DNA of 43,010 nucleotides from a bacterium (lineage in GTDB: Bacteria > Electryoneota > Electryoneia > Electryoneales > Electryoneaceae), in the NCBI GenBank assembly GCA_020444425.1, contig JAHLLB010000040.1, positions 1 to 43,010 of the forward strand, given 5' to 3'. The notes under the pieces were generated by a model. That model was given only the letters and a program-made list of their open reading frames with translations. It made no database searches and was not told where the DNA came from. Made by a program: the position numbers and the translations under genes. This document shows, piece after piece, positions 18,069 to 27,251 of the stretch. Position 1 is the stretch's first letter. The number at the start of each line of letters is the position of its first letter.

Positions 18069-18288
18069 GTCGCAATCGCTGGGAAGCCGGGTTCTGTCGG
18101 ACGGCCTGTCGAAGCTGGCATGATCCACCGGAACCCGGCAGGGCTGGGGCTTGATTCTTGAATGAGATGTTTTGCACAATGTGTACGGAAGATGATCCAT
18201 GGACAGGACCATGACACCTGGCTTGACGGAGCACGTCGGGCCATCCGATCTGAGCACCTGAACTGCCTGCCAAAGGGAGAGTTACCAG
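18069..18288. other. Gap after arsM with long-range hairpin
   Basis: GCCGGGTTC (18086-18094) and GAACCCGGC (18131-18139) are perfect 9-bp arms around a 36-base loop; a T-tract is absent. The remainder holds the leader of the beta-helix gene with no clear promoter. Confidence 0.4.
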
Positions 18289-20394
18289 ATGAAGCAGTGT
18301 TTGCGTGCAGTAGCGATCTTCAGCCTGATTCTAGCGTTCAGCCCAAACGTGGGTGCGTTCACCACGCCCGGAACCGGTGTCAATTGGGACGACGCCGACC
18401 TCGCGGCGAACTCCGGCGGCGTGATCGTCTGGGATGCTGACAACCAGCGCTATGTTTCCAGCGAAACGATCACCGTCGCGGTATCCGACACGGTGAGCAT
18501 CGTGTCCGATTTCGAGGTGAATGCGACGGGCGTGGACGAAGATTTCCTGGTCGAAGGCATGCTCAGCGTCGGCGATCCGGGAGGAGCGCCAACGGATAGC
18601 GTGTTCATGTATGGCGACATCACCGATGGGTTCGGCGGGTTCCGTGTCGCCGACGAGCCTGACGCGCATCTCATCCTTACCCGAGTGGTCTTGAGCGGCG
18701 GCGGCGAGAGCGGTGTCGACGACGGTGTCCGCCAGAGCGGCGGTGAAGCGCTCATCCAGGGTTGCCGCATTTCGAACTGGCCCGGATACGCCGCGCGTAC
18801 CAGCGGTGGGCACATGACCATCCGCAACACCCTGTTCCATGACAATCTCGAGTACACGATTGCGACCAACCTCACGTCGACTTTGACCATGGTTGGAGAT
18901 ACGCTTGTGCGGAACAACATGTCGTCCCCCGCGAGCGGCAAGACAGCGATCACGGTCGGCACGCAAGGTGAGAACAGCGCGATCATCGACTCGTGCTACA
19001 TCTCCGGCACCCCCGGCAACCGTCAGGGCGGGATCGCGGTCTGGAACCTGCTCGGCAGTGGCCAGCACGCGACGATCAGCAACACCACCATCGAAGACTG
19101 TGCCTGGGGCATCACCGTGCAGGGATCGGATGCGTCCGCGATCATCACCGACTGCAGGTTGATCAACAACACGGCGTACGACAACCCGCAGATTTCCGGG
19201 TCCGGGATTTCGGTGTATCCGGGCGGCACGGTCGAGGCGGCCTACAATGAGATTTCCGGCAACTGGTGGGGGATAACCATCCCCGGGGCCGGTTCGGCGG
19301 TGGACGTGACGCTTGGCGAAACCGGCGCGACCGAGTATTCCCGGCAGGGCCGCAACCGCATCTTCGATAACGTCAACAACGACGAAACGTGGGCGCTCTT
19401 CAACAACGACATCTATGATATTCTCGCGCAGGAAAATTACTGGGGTGCCACCGACAGCACCGAAATCGCTGCAACGATCTACGACTACAACGATGATCCG
19501 TCCAAAGGCACGGTGACGTTCATGCCGTTCTGGGATGGGGAACCCGACCCGCAACCGCCGGTTCTTGTCAGCGTCGAACCGGACAGCGACAGTGTCAACG
19601 TCTGGAACGAATGGTTTGTGCGCTTCTCGGTCAGCGCGGACGATCCGGATGGCGACAATGCTCTGCTTGCGTACCAGTGGAACGTGGACGGAACCGACTG
19701 GGGCACGGACACCTCCATCGTCGTCCAATTCACCGGGACCGGCATGATTCCGGTACAGGTGACGGTGACCGACGAACAGGATCTGACCGTGCAGCGGAAT
19801 TGGACGGTGATCCTGAACGGAGAATCGGACCTGATGACCGCGACGTTGGTCAACCCGGATACGTCCGACGTCAACATTGTCACCGGCGAAACGATCGAGT
19901 TCGCCGCCGATGCGAACAGTCCGTCCGGTGAGTCGCTGGTATACTGGTACTGGCTCGACGGCGACATCAGCAGCCAGGATTCTCCGACCTGGTCGCACAC
20001 CTTTGCCGAGGAGGGCGAATTTACCGTCACCGCGACCCTACAGGATACCGTCGGCAACCCGTGGCCGGCGGTGAGTACAAGCTGGACGGTTCATGTTTCG
20101 GAAAACAGCGTGGCGGAATCCGGTCTGCTTCCGGCCGAATTCTCGCTGGCGACGTATCCGAACCCGTTCAACGCCGAGCTACGGATGCGGTACAGCCTGC
20201 CGCACGCCGCGAATCTGCGGGTGGGCATCTACGACGTTCTCGGTCGCAAAGTGCGGACAATGACCCGCGATCAGGTTTCTGCCGGTCAGCATGATCTCGT
20301 CTTTGACGCGTCCACCCTCGCCAGCGGCCTGTATTTCGTGCAGTTTCGCGCTGGTGAGTGGCAGGTCTCGCGGAAGGTTGTGCTCGTCCGATAG
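18289..20394 (+). CDS. Secreted beta-helix/PKD protein with C-terminal sorting domain
   Basis: The product is 701 aa. ATG 18289 has GGGAGA 8 bases upstream. A signal peptide (residues 1-23, ending NVGAF) is followed by a right-handed parallel beta-helix (about 90-400) with recurrent GG.., I.NT.I and YNEISGNWWG turns. QENYWGATDS near residue 385 is the common terminal motif of such helices. Two PKD-like domains (about 415-610: DPDGDNALLAYQWNVDG and GEFTVTATLQDTVG) follow. A type IX secretion sorting domain (about 620-701) contains FSLATYPNPFNAE, VGIYDVLGRKVRTM and SGLYFVQFRAG. It is likely surface-attached or released; a ligand or enzymatic activity cannot be assigned. Confidence 0.85.
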   Translation: MKQCLRAVAIFSLILAFSPNVGAFTTPGTGVNWDDADLAANSGGVIVWDADNQRYVSSETITVAVSDTVSIVSDFEVNATGVDEDFLVEGMLSVGDPGGAPTDSVFMYGDITDGFGGFRVADEPDAHLILTRVVLSGGGESGVDDGVRQSGGEALIQGCRISNWPGYAARTSGGHMTIRNTLFHDNLEYTIATNLTSTLTMVGDTLVRNNMSSPASGKTAITVGTQGENSAIIDSCYISGTPGNRQGGIAVWNLLGSGQHATISNTTIEDCAWGITVQGSDASAIITDCRLINNTAYDNPQISGSGISVYPGGTVEAAYNEISGNWWGITIPGAGSAVDVTLGETGATEYSRQGRNRIFDNVNNDETWALFNNDIYDILAQENYWGATDSTEIAATIYDYNDDPSKGTVTFMPFWDGEPDPQPPVLVSVEPDSDSVNVWNEWFVRFSVSADDPDGDNALLAYQWNVDGTDWGTDTSIVVQFTGTGMIPVQVTVTDEQDLTVQRNWTVILNGESDLMTATLVNPDTSDVNIVTGETIEFAADANSPSGESLVYWYWLDGDISSQDSPTWSHTFAEEGEFTVTATLQDTVGNPWPAVSTSWTVHVSENSVAESGLLPAEFSLATYPNPFNAELRMRYSLPHAANLRVGIYDVLGRKVRTMTRDQVSAGQHDLVFDASTLASGLYFVQFRAGEWQVSRKVVLVR

Positions 20395-20401
20395 CGGACT
20401 T

Positions 20402-20432
20402 CCGGCAACGTAACCCACGCTGGGTTGGCCGG
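20402..20432 (+). terminator. Nested hairpin after beta-helix gene
   Basis: Outer CCGGC/GCCGG and inner AACCCA/TGGGTT around a CGC loop start 7 bases after the stop at 20394. A T-tract is lacking, so strength is uncertain. Confidence 0.5.
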
Positions 20433-20440
20433 GCTTGGTC

Positions 20441-20483
20441 TAAAAAGCATGTGGCCGTGTCTGCTTGTCAGACGCGGCCGTGT
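20441..20483 (-). terminator. Terminator-like hairpin oriented to the minus strand
   Basis: GGCCGTGTCTG (20453-20463) pairs with CAGACGCGGCC (20469-20479), one wobble, 5-base loop. Read on the minus strand it is followed within about five bases by TTTTT, fitting termination of the gene ending at 20536. Confidence 0.5.
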
Positions 20484-20506
20484 TGCTCCTGACTCCGGGC
20501 TGCGGG

Positions 20507-20538
20507 GGTGGCGCGGGTCATCTGCGACCCGGGTGTCA
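20507..20538. repeat. Dispersed hairpin repeat, copy 1
   Basis: The block from GGTGGCGCGGGTC to GACCCGGGTGTCA forms a GGGTC/GACCC stem. It matches copy 2 at 42731-42763 in about 29 of 33 positions. The stop codon of the minus-strand gene (20536-20538) is its last three bases. Confidence 0.6.
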
Positions 20539-22122
20539 TTCCACTTGGGCAGTGACGATTGGCCCGTCGAACGGTGCGGCAACAACACCGCGTACGCGAG
20601 GAGGGTCGAAGTTGACCTCGGTGCCGCCGGTGACGGCGAACGGGAAATACGCCTGGATCGTGTGCTGCGGGTCGCCGGGCTCGTACGTCCCAGCGCGGAC
20701 GATGTAGTTGTACTCGCCGGAAGCCGCGTCTGCCGGGATGTTCTGCCGCAGATCGGCTTCGTAGATACCGTTCGCGGGGACGGTGATATCCTCCCACACA
20801 CGTAGCGGTTCGGAGGGGTAGCCGTCCGGCCCGCGCACGATTACCCAGACGTCGGTGACGATGTCGGCGTCGGTATTGTTGGTCAACGTGCCGTGCCAGA
20901 AGAAACGGCCGGGAGCGGGATGACGTGAATCTGGACTATAAGGGTTAATTGCAATTTCCAGATCAGTCGGATCCAGGCAGAACTTCTCCAAATAGGTTTC
21001 AGTATAACTGTTGTCATCTCCGTCATACCAGGTACATTCAACCAAAACAACAACATTCCCTTCCGCATCAATAATTGTATTATGATCTATCATATCGTAG
21101 CTATCATATCCAGGACGACATTGGTACGTCCATAATGGTTCTCCTGTCGCATCTGTTCTTATCAGGCAAACTTGATATCCCCACCACGGTTCATATACCA
21201 GCCTGGATGCAGTTTCAATGTACCCACCATCAGGGAGGTCAAGGAATTGAACTGTGTAGGAATTTTCAGGGGATACATCCAGGTATCTGTTAAGTATTTC
21301 ACCGTCTGGTGTCGTCTTTATGCCAACAAAAGTAGTATCAGTATTAGGACGAAAATAACCGGACATTATAATGTTTCCATCGGGCTGGTAGATAATATTA
21401 TCGGCCCAACTAAACGCTCCAAATTGTAATATAGTCTCATCAATAAAATCACAATCTGAAGTAAAAATTTTTAATTGTATTTGATTGTATCTAACAAGTA
21501 CAGGGTAGGCGATATTACCAGTGCAGCTTGAACCTAAGGCATGATTAGCGCTCCAATCCATATCAGGATTGATTTGGTTAGTCCAAAGTATTCTACCGCT
21601 ATAATCAAATCTGGATAAATATATATCTTGATCGAATTGGGCAGGATCAATATAAGAAGTAGCAATAAAGCCGTTATCAATATATGGTATTACATTTGAG
21701 ATGTATCCACATACACTTTCTGACGTCCAGATGATTTCAGCTGGGTGACGAAACATACAGAAAGAGTGTGAATCAGGGGAGACGCGGTAGCGTACTGCTA
21801 TGATTTCGTTTGGCCCAACCGGTTTGAAGTAATTAGAGACGTAGGCCGAATCAGGGGGAGCCGCAGAAAAAAGAATGTCACCATCCGGTGCGACGACGGC
21901 CATTTCACGATGGCCAATCGAGCCATCCACTTCCCAATAAGAGAAAGTATAGTTCCCGCTGGGAAGTAGTTCCAGGTGGCCGATTCCACAATCATTTCCA
22001 GCATTACCAACCTGGATTTCCCATTCATGTGAGGGTTGTGCAAGACTGACAGTGAAGATTGCCAGCATGGTTCCGACAACGATCATCAGCAGCACATTCC
22101 GTTTTGAAATTGAAAGTTCCAT
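20536..22122 (-). CDS. Exported propeller-like protein with mosaic composition
   Basis: The product is 528 aa from ATG 22122, after a GGGGGG run; start codons up to 22146 are possible. A signal peptide (VLLMIVVGTMLAIFTVSLA) is followed by about 370 residues of repeats such as GHLELLPSGNYTFSYW, DGDILFSAAPP, DGNIIMSGYF and LPDGGYIETASRL. These resemble the WD40-like/delta-60 propeller repeats of secreted FCB proteins. The last 130 residues (from DLEIAINPYSPDSRHP) form a separate beta domain and not a YPNPFN-type sorting domain. The propeller part is strikingly AT-rich, while the C-terminal part (20536-20930) matches the genome. No function can be assigned. Confidence 0.75.
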   Translation of the reverse strand: MELSISKRNVLLMIVVGTMLAIFTVSLAQPSHEWEIQVGNAGNDCGIGHLELLPSGNYTFSYWEVDGSIGHREMAVVAPDGDILFSAAPPDSAYVSNYFKPVGPNEIIAVRYRVSPDSHSFCMFRHPAEIIWTSESVCGYISNVIPYIDNGFIATSYIDPAQFDQDIYLSRFDYSGRILWTNQINPDMDWSANHALGSSCTGNIAYPVLVRYNQIQLKIFTSDCDFIDETILQFGAFSWADNIIYQPDGNIIMSGYFRPNTDTTFVGIKTTPDGEILNRYLDVSPENSYTVQFLDLPDGGYIETASRLVYEPWWGYQVCLIRTDATGEPLWTYQCRPGYDSYDMIDHNTIIDAEGNVVVLVECTWYDGDDNSYTETYLEKFCLDPTDLEIAINPYSPDSRHPAPGRFFWHGTLTNNTDADIVTDVWVIVRGPDGYPSEPLRVWEDITVPANGIYEADLRQNIPADAASGEYNYIVRAGTYEPGDPQHTIQAYFPFAVTGGTEVNFDPPRVRGVVAAPFDGPIVTAQVE

Positions 22123-22347
22123 GATTCCCCCCATCGATAATTTCAATCAACATTGAACCCAATAACCTAGCTCGATATCTGGAAATAGTCAAGCAATATC
22201 AGTTATCAAGTGAAAACCAGCCCGGTTACGGCTGCCGCATATGACAAGATATTTCGTGCTTCCTGATTGATAGACAGCGGCAAACCTGTCAGGTAGCGTC
22301 TAGCTAACAAGATAGCCCGACAACAGGGGTTGCCGGGCTACATGTCC

Positions 22348-22375
22348 GAGAGACAAAACCAGAGACGAGAGACTG
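22348..22375. repeat. Degenerate heptamer block
   Basis: Four consecutive 7-mers: GAGAGAC, AAAACCA, GAGACGA, GAGACTG. Three begin with GAGA and keep exact 7-bp phase. The block ends against the stop of the subtilase gene at 22378. Confidence 0.45.
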
Positions 22376-22377
22376 GC

Positions 22378-25251
22378 TTACTTCGTCAGCACCACCTTCT
22401 GCACGGCCCGTTGCCCGGCGTGCTGCACCTGCAGGACGTAGACACCGGTCGCCAGCGACACACCCGCATCACTCGCGCTGAGGGTCAATGTGTGGTAGCC
22501 GGGCTGCAGGGTTCGCGCCTGGGTCAGCACACGTTGGCCGAGCACATTGTACAGCGCCAGCCGGACTTCGCCGGGACTCGGCACCGCGACGTTCACCGCG
22601 AAGCTCGGGTTGAACGGGTTGGGGTACGCTTTCCCGACCTCGAACTCACGCGGCAGGCCGGAGTTCAGCTGATCGTCCACACCGCTCGGCGCGTACAACG
22701 ACAGCCGGGTGTAGTTACCGCTGCCGAAGTTTCCATCACCGGCGTGCAACTGCCCGATCTGCAACGTTTCGCCGGTGTTCTCCACCGTGTTCCAGATCTC
22801 GAACGTCATCGGGTTGCCGGGGGTGAAACCGCCGTTGCCGAGGTCTTCGTACGCGTTCAGGATCAGCGGGAAGACGTCATGGTCCGGCGAGATCGCGCCG
22901 ACCACCGTGCCACCGTCCAGCACAGCGATTTCGTAGTCGGTCAACGGCTGCGGCAGACCGCCGCTAATCACGATTGGATACGGTGCTTCGTTGGGCGCGA
23001 CCGGTGTGAAGTGGTCGAGATCGGTGGGGAACGGCTTCACCGTCACCACATCGAAGAAGCTCCAGCCGTTGTTCAGGTCGCGCGATCCGAACAGGGCGCC
23101 GTCGATGGGCAGGTCGGCGACCGTGCGCATATCATGCAATCGCAGCTGGAATTCGTCGTTCAGCAGTGTCGTTTCCAGCTCGCCATCCTGGTAGTTCAGC
23201 GACAGGTGATACCAGCGGTTGTAGTCGACGTCGAACACGTCGGTCAGTTGGACAGGATCGTCCATGTCCGGGTCCTGCAGCCACAGGTGATGGTTGTTGC
23301 CGACAAACAGTTTGATCCGCTCGTCGCCGGAGAAGAGGTGTACCGAACCCGCTTCACCGCCAGCACTCGGATAGCCGGAGAGGTAGAACCAGGTTGAGAC
23401 CTGCAGGCCGTTCGTCTCGGCGAAATAGCGCTGCACTCCCTCAATGATGTTCGCCGGGGCGGAGGTGCCGACCGAATACTCACCGTTGTAGACGCGGCTG
23501 GTGAACCGATAGGTGTTGATCGAGTTGATATATTCCCACACCTCGGGATTTTCAGACTCGAAATCGTCCACAATCGGAAGTCCGAAGATGCCGGAGTAAA
23601 AGATCGGTTCATTCATCGGCAACGATTCGATGTCGCCGTAGAGCGCGCGCACGGTGTAGGTATAGTCGCCCGGTTCCGGCAGCTGATCCACAGTCGATTC
23701 GAGCATCGTCGCTTCGAGAATCAGGTTGCCGTCACGGTAGACGTTGTACCCGTTGAAATCGTTGTTGCCACCCGGATCGGAGTACCACGAGAGGGTGACT
23801 TCGCCGTTCTCACGGTTGACGTCCGAATTGACGTAGTCCATCATTGGCACGGTTGCGGATGGCGCGTATTCCAGTGCACGGCGGGCATTGACACGTCCCG
23901 CGCCGAGCAGGCTGACGTACGAAGGATTGAGGTGGTCGATGTCATCCGCGGCAGCCTTGATCACGAACTCGACCTGATCGTCGGTCAACTCCGGCATGTA
24001 GCTGAGGATCAACGCGGCGACCGACGCCGCATTCGGGCTGGCCATTGAAGTGCCCTGCCACGCGACGTAATCCTGCGGGCGGTAGTTTTCGCCGACCATC
24101 GTGCTCCAGATACTGGTGCCCGGAGCGGTGATGCCAACCCAATCGCCGTACGTGGAGAAGCCAGCCTTGTAGTCTTCCGGCGTGCTGGCGACGACGGCGA
24201 TTGCGCCTTCGTACGCAGCCGGATAGTTTCGTGCGGCATCGCCATTGTTCCCGGCGGAAGCAAACAGGATCACGCCGTTCTCACGGGCGTAGGTGACGGC
24301 GTCCTGGTACGCCTGCTGCGACCCGGACCCGCCGAAGGAAATGCTGATCACGCGCGACCCGTTGTCAGTCGCATACTGAATCGCGGCCATGAAGTCGGAG
24401 CTGATGCCGCTGCCCTGCAACGATCCGCCGGAGAGCCAGGCAAATCCGGCGCGGAGCGGCATGGAAATCACGTTCCACGAGGCTGACGCCACACCGATCC
24501 CGTTGTTCGTCGTCGCGGCGGCGGTGCCCTGTACGTGAGTGCCGTGGCCATGCACATCCGGGAACACTTCATTGTCGCGGGGACCGTAATCTTCACCCAC
24601 GGCGGGGTCGCCCCACGGTTGCCCGGAGACAAAGTCCCAGCCGGTCAGGTCGTCAACGAATCCGTTGTTGTCGTCGTCGATGCCGTTGATGTCGGTATCA
24701 TCCCAGACGCCGTTGTTGTTCAGATCCTCGCCAGGGTTGATGTACATGTTCGCCCACAGATCCTCGTGCGAAATCTTGCAGCCGGTGTCGATGGTGGTGA
24801 TGATGACGTCGGATTCGTCCTGGTGAATGTCCCACGCTTCCGGACATTCCATGATATCCAGCGCCCACATGTTGTAGATGTCGATATCATCGGGCATCAG
24901 CATCGCGTCGTGGATCTGATCCAGCTCGGCGGAGAGGATGGCGCCGCCGGTGTTGAGGCTGGAGAGCAACGTTTGCGCCTCCATCGACGACTGGACCTTA
25001 AACCAGCGGTTGAGGCCGATGTCGTACCACGACGCCCGGTGTTCCGGATCATTGGGTTCGTAGAAGATGGGCGTCACCTGCATGTCCGGCGCATTGAACC
25101 GGGTCAGTTCGGTGGGCAAAACGCCGTGCTCGCGAGCGTCAAACGCCGCGGCATCATTGAGTTCAACCAGCACCGGCTGGTTCGGCGCGGCGATAGTCGT
25201 TACGGTTACAATCACTAGCAGTGCGAAGACGCTGAGAAACGTACGCGTCAT
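22378..25251 (-). CDS. Secreted subtilisin-like serine protease (S8) with C-terminal sorting domain
   Basis: The product is 957 aa, with GGAGG about 8 bases before ATG 25251. Domains in order: signal peptide (1-22), propeptide-like region to about 125, and S8 catalytic domain about 125-455. Catalytic Asp155 is in TTIDTGCKI, His236 in HGHGTHVQGT, oxyanion Asn335 in SAGNNG and Ser402 in GTSMASPNAAS. A DLNNNGVWDD..NGIDDDNNGFVDD loop (177-201) looks calcium-binding. A fibronectin-III-like segment about 470-550 and a laminin-G/concanavalin-like domain about 560-740 follow. The last 85 residues, with YPNPFNPSF, LALYNVLGQRV and GVYVLQVQHAG, form a type IX sorting domain. It is an extracellular protease, all triad residues intact. 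Confidence 0.94.
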   Translation of the reverse strand: MTRTFLSVFALLVIVTVTTIAAPNQPVLVELNDAAAFDAREHGVLPTELTRFNAPDMQVTPIFYEPNDPEHRASWYDIGLNRWFKVQSSMEAQTLLSSLNTGGAILSAELDQIHDAMLMPDDIDIYNMWALDIMECPEAWDIHQDESDVIITTIDTGCKISHEDLWANMYINPGEDLNNNGVWDDTDINGIDDDNNGFVDDLTGWDFVSGQPWGDPAVGEDYGPRDNEVFPDVHGHGTHVQGTAAATTNNGIGVASASWNVISMPLRAGFAWLSGGSLQGSGISSDFMAAIQYATDNGSRVISISFGGSGSQQAYQDAVTYARENGVILFASAGNNGDAARNYPAAYEGAIAVVASTPEDYKAGFSTYGDWVGITAPGTSIWSTMVGENYRPQDYVAWQGTSMASPNAASVAALILSYMPELTDDQVEFVIKAAADDIDHLNPSYVSLLGAGRVNARRALEYAPSATVPMMDYVNSDVNRENGEVTLSWYSDPGGNNDFNGYNVYRDGNLILEATMLESTVDQLPEPGDYTYTVRALYGDIESLPMNEPIFYSGIFGLPIVDDFESENPEVWEYINSINTYRFTSRVYNGEYSVGTSAPANIIEGVQRYFAETNGLQVSTWFYLSGYPSAGGEAGSVHLFSGDERIKLFVGNNHHLWLQDPDMDDPVQLTDVFDVDYNRWYHLSLNYQDGELETTLLNDEFQLRLHDMRTVADLPIDGALFGSRDLNNGWSFFDVVTVKPFPTDLDHFTPVAPNEAPYPIVISGGLPQPLTDYEIAVLDGGTVVGAISPDHDVFPLILNAYEDLGNGGFTPGNPMTFEIWNTVENTGETLQIGQLHAGDGNFGSGNYTRLSLYAPSGVDDQLNSGLPREFEVGKAYPNPFNPSFAVNVAVPSPGEVRLALYNVLGQRVLTQARTLQPGYHTLTLSASDAGVSLATGVYVLQVQHAGQRAVQKVVLTK

Positions 25252-25456
25252 GGTCTACCCTCCAGGGATAACATCAACGTTGTGCCAGTTAGATGCACTT
25301 AACACGCATTCCGCTCACCGAGCAAGAACCGGACCCTCCGGCACTGTCAACGCTTATGCGGTTTGAATACGAAAAAACAGGATAGGCTCGAAGACTGCCC
25401 GTTTCCAAGTGCGAGACGTCGCTATGCTGAGATTTGTGGGGATGATTCGTTGCGGA

Positions 25457-25978
25457 TCAGGCTCGGTCATAAACGGATCGGACGGCGTCGGCAAACTCAT
25501 CCGCCCGCTGCGAACCGATCAGCAGTTTCTTGTCGTCGATAAACTCGAATTGCACGCCCCGGTTGCCGGAGACGTTGTACACCAGGTTTCCAGGCAGCCC
25601 ACGCAGGCCCCAGCCGCCATACTCCACGATCGGACGATAGGTCACCGCTTCGAATTTCTTCACCTCCGCCAATGGAATCACCCGGTGAAACACCAGCGGC
25701 CAGTAACGCACGTGGATTACGTCCTCCATCACCCAGACACGCAACCGGATGCGGCGGAAAAAGAAGATCAGCAGCAGCATGAAAATGGTAAACGTGATCA
25801 GGATCGTCCACGTCTCCGTCGGATTTTCCGGACCGATGTAGAGCTCAATCAATGGCCCGAAAATCACGGCCACAAGCCCACCGAACAGCAGCAGATTCAT
25901 CCACCATTGCCGAAAATACTGTTCCTCATAAAACCGTGCGGCTTCCGGGACGGGTAGCGGGAGTTTCCGATCATCCAT
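25457..25978 (-). CDS. DUF6141-like membrane protein
   Basis: The product is 173 aa. ATG 25978 lies 3 bases after the ridA stop, with AGGAG 9 bases upstream. Two adjacent membrane helices (about residues 28-48 and 60-76) are followed by a cytosolic PH-like beta domain with WVMEDVIHVRYWPL, VIPLAEVKKFEAVTYRPI and EYGGWGLRG. The RPIxEYGGWGxR block is typical of DUF6141/PH-domain-like membrane proteins. Function is unknown in the family. It appears to be the last gene of the macro-ridA-DUF6141 series. Confidence 0.75.
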   Translation of the reverse strand: MDDRKLPLPVPEAARFYEEQYFRQWWMNLLLFGGLVAVIFGPLIELYIGPENPTETWTILITFTIFMLLLIFFFRRIRLRVWVMEDVIHVRYWPLVFHRVIPLAEVKKFEAVTYRPIVEYGGWGLRGLPGNLVYNVSGNRGVQFEFIDDKKLLIGSQRADEFADAVRSVYDRA

Positions 25979-25981
25979 GGG

Positions 25982-26380
25982 TCACAGCTCCTGATCGTGC
26001 ACAAAGGCGTCCGCCTCGATCTCAACCAGCAATTCCGGCCGCACCAGTCCGCTGATGGCGACCATGGTTGCCGCCGGGCGAATACCCTCGAAGAATCTAC
26101 GGTGCGCGCGCCCGACCTCGACTTCGACGTTCATATCGGTGATGAAGATCCGGGTGCGCACGACATGCTCCAGCTTTGCACCCGCTCCATCAAGAGCGGT
26201 CTTGATCTTCTCAAGCACTGCAACAGTCTGTCCGTAGGCGTCTCCCGGCGCGATCGGTTCACCCTTGCCGTCGACCGGAGCGGTTCCAGCCACCCAGACA
26301 TGCTGCCCGACACGTACCGCGCGGGAAAATCCAACCGTGTCCTCCCACGGCGAACCGGATCGTATCAGCAGGCGTTCCAT
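25982..26380 (-). CDS. Rid (YjgF/YER057c/UK114) family protein
   Basis: The product is 132 aa and starts at ATG 26380. The single chorismate-mutase-like domain has GFSRAVRVGQHVWVAGTAP, GDAYGQTVAVLEKIKTALDGAGA, VVRTRIFITDM and the closing LLVEIEADAFV. RidA enzymes deaminate reactive imines using an Arg in an RS.VEV strand. Here that strand reads PAATMVAISGLV, with no Arg at the expected position, so this looks like a non-RidA subgroup without proven imine deaminase activity. This is inferred from a by-eye alignment. The gene sits between a macro-domain and a DUF6141 gene in a probable operon. Confidence 0.88.
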   Translation of the reverse strand: MERLLIRSGSPWEDTVGFSRAVRVGQHVWVAGTAPVDGKGEPIAPGDAYGQTVAVLEKIKTALDGAGAKLEHVVRTRIFITDMNVEVEVGRAHRRFFEGIRPAATMVAISGLVRPELLVEIEADAFVHDQEL

Positions 26381-26391
26381 GTGTGTTCTCC

Positions 26392-26440
26392 AGTTATCAG
26401 TCGTCAGTAGCAGGTGGTCAGTTTTCGGAAACCAGTAACG
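26392..26440. repeat. CAGTNNN heptamer block overlapping a stop codon
   Basis: Seven units in exact phase: CAGTTAT, CAGTCGT, CAGTAGC, AGGTGGT, CAGTTTT, CGGAAAC, CAGTAAC. It fills the macro-ridA gap and reaches about 22 bases into the 3' end of the macro-domain gene, including its stop at 26418-26420. Confidence 0.65.
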
Positions 26441-26981
26441 TCGAGAATGCGCGAACCGATTTCGCGTCGAACAGGCACAACCGCACCTGTTCCAGTAACG
26501 TGTTCTCGTGATCGTTCAGCCATGATTGAATGCTCGCAAGGATAATCCGCGCCGCTCGATCCAGTGGGAAAGCGTAAATCCCGGTCGAAATCGCCGGCAG
26601 GCTGATGCTCTTGATTTGCAGATCGGGCTGATTGGCGATGTCGAGGGCGGAGTGGACGGCGTTGACCAGCTTCTGGTCTTCGTCCCCTTCACCCCAGCGC
26701 GGACCGACGGTGTGGATCACATACCGCGCGGGCAGCTTTCCCGCGGATGTCCAGGTCGCGTTGCCAACCGGAATCGGCGCGAGCCGGTCCGATTCGTCCT
26801 GGATAATCTGGCCGCCCTGGCGCACAATCGCACCGGCGACGCCGCCGCCGTGTTGCAGGTAGCTGTTGGCGGCGTTGACGATCGCGTCGACCGCTTCCTT
26901 TGTGATGTCGCCCTGAACCAGCACGAGTTCCACGCCGGAGGAATGCCTGACGCTCAGAATCGTTTCGTTTCCGATAGTCAT
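26418..26981 (-). CDS. Macro domain protein, probable O-acetyl-ADP-ribose/ADP-ribosyl hydrolase
   Basis: The product is 187 aa. ATG 26981 has a GGGGGG run 7 bases upstream; a TTG at 26996 lies inside that site. It is a stand-alone macro domain of the MacroD/AF1521 type: VQGDITKEAVDAIVNAAN, HGGGVAGAIVRQGG (the ADP-ribose loop with catalytic-region Gly residues), VIHTVGPRW and LPAISTGIYAFPLDRAA. Members remove ADP-ribose from proteins or deacetylate O-acetyl-ADP-ribose. The core ends near VRAFSTL; the remaining residues LVSEN and the stop lie in the CAGT heptamer block. No ADP-ribosyltransferase is nearby. Confidence 0.93.
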   Translation of the reverse strand: MTIGNETILSVRHSSGVELVLVQGDITKEAVDAIVNAANSYLQHGGGVAGAIVRQGGQIIQDESDRLAPIPVGNATWTSAGKLPARYVIHTVGPRWGEGDEDQKLVNAVHSALDIANQPDLQIKSISLPAISTGIYAFPLDRAARIILASIQSWLNDHENTLLEQVRLCLFDAKSVRAFSTLLVSEN

Positions 26982-27251
26982 GATAGTGCCCCCCAAGTGA
27001 GTCGAGTGCCTCTCACGTTGTCGTATTTTGATACGGATTTCCGGGTTCGACCACCACGATTCCCCGACAAAACCGCCTCTCGAGCGGGACGATCAGACCA
27101 GGCCGGCGTTCACGTTGTACCGTGAAGCCGGTATTATGTTGGCACAACCGCAAGATTGCCTCACTTCGAGACGCTTTCGGAGGCATGAAGATTGCGCTCA
27201 GAGTACAAGTTTGGGTAACCTAACCCTAGACGCGAGTCCCTGGGGGGATGC

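Noticed and set aside
18331..19998. Long (555-codon) minus-strand open frame opposite the beta-helix gene
   Set aside because: It is Arg/His/Val-rich with no recognisable motif and mirrors a GC-rich coding strand whose product has clear domains and a signal peptide. It is an antisense shadow.
22330..23397. 355-codon plus-strand frame opposite the subtilase C-terminus
   Set aside because: The composition is typical of an antisense shadow and it lacks a ribosome binding site. The subtilase frame is fully supported.
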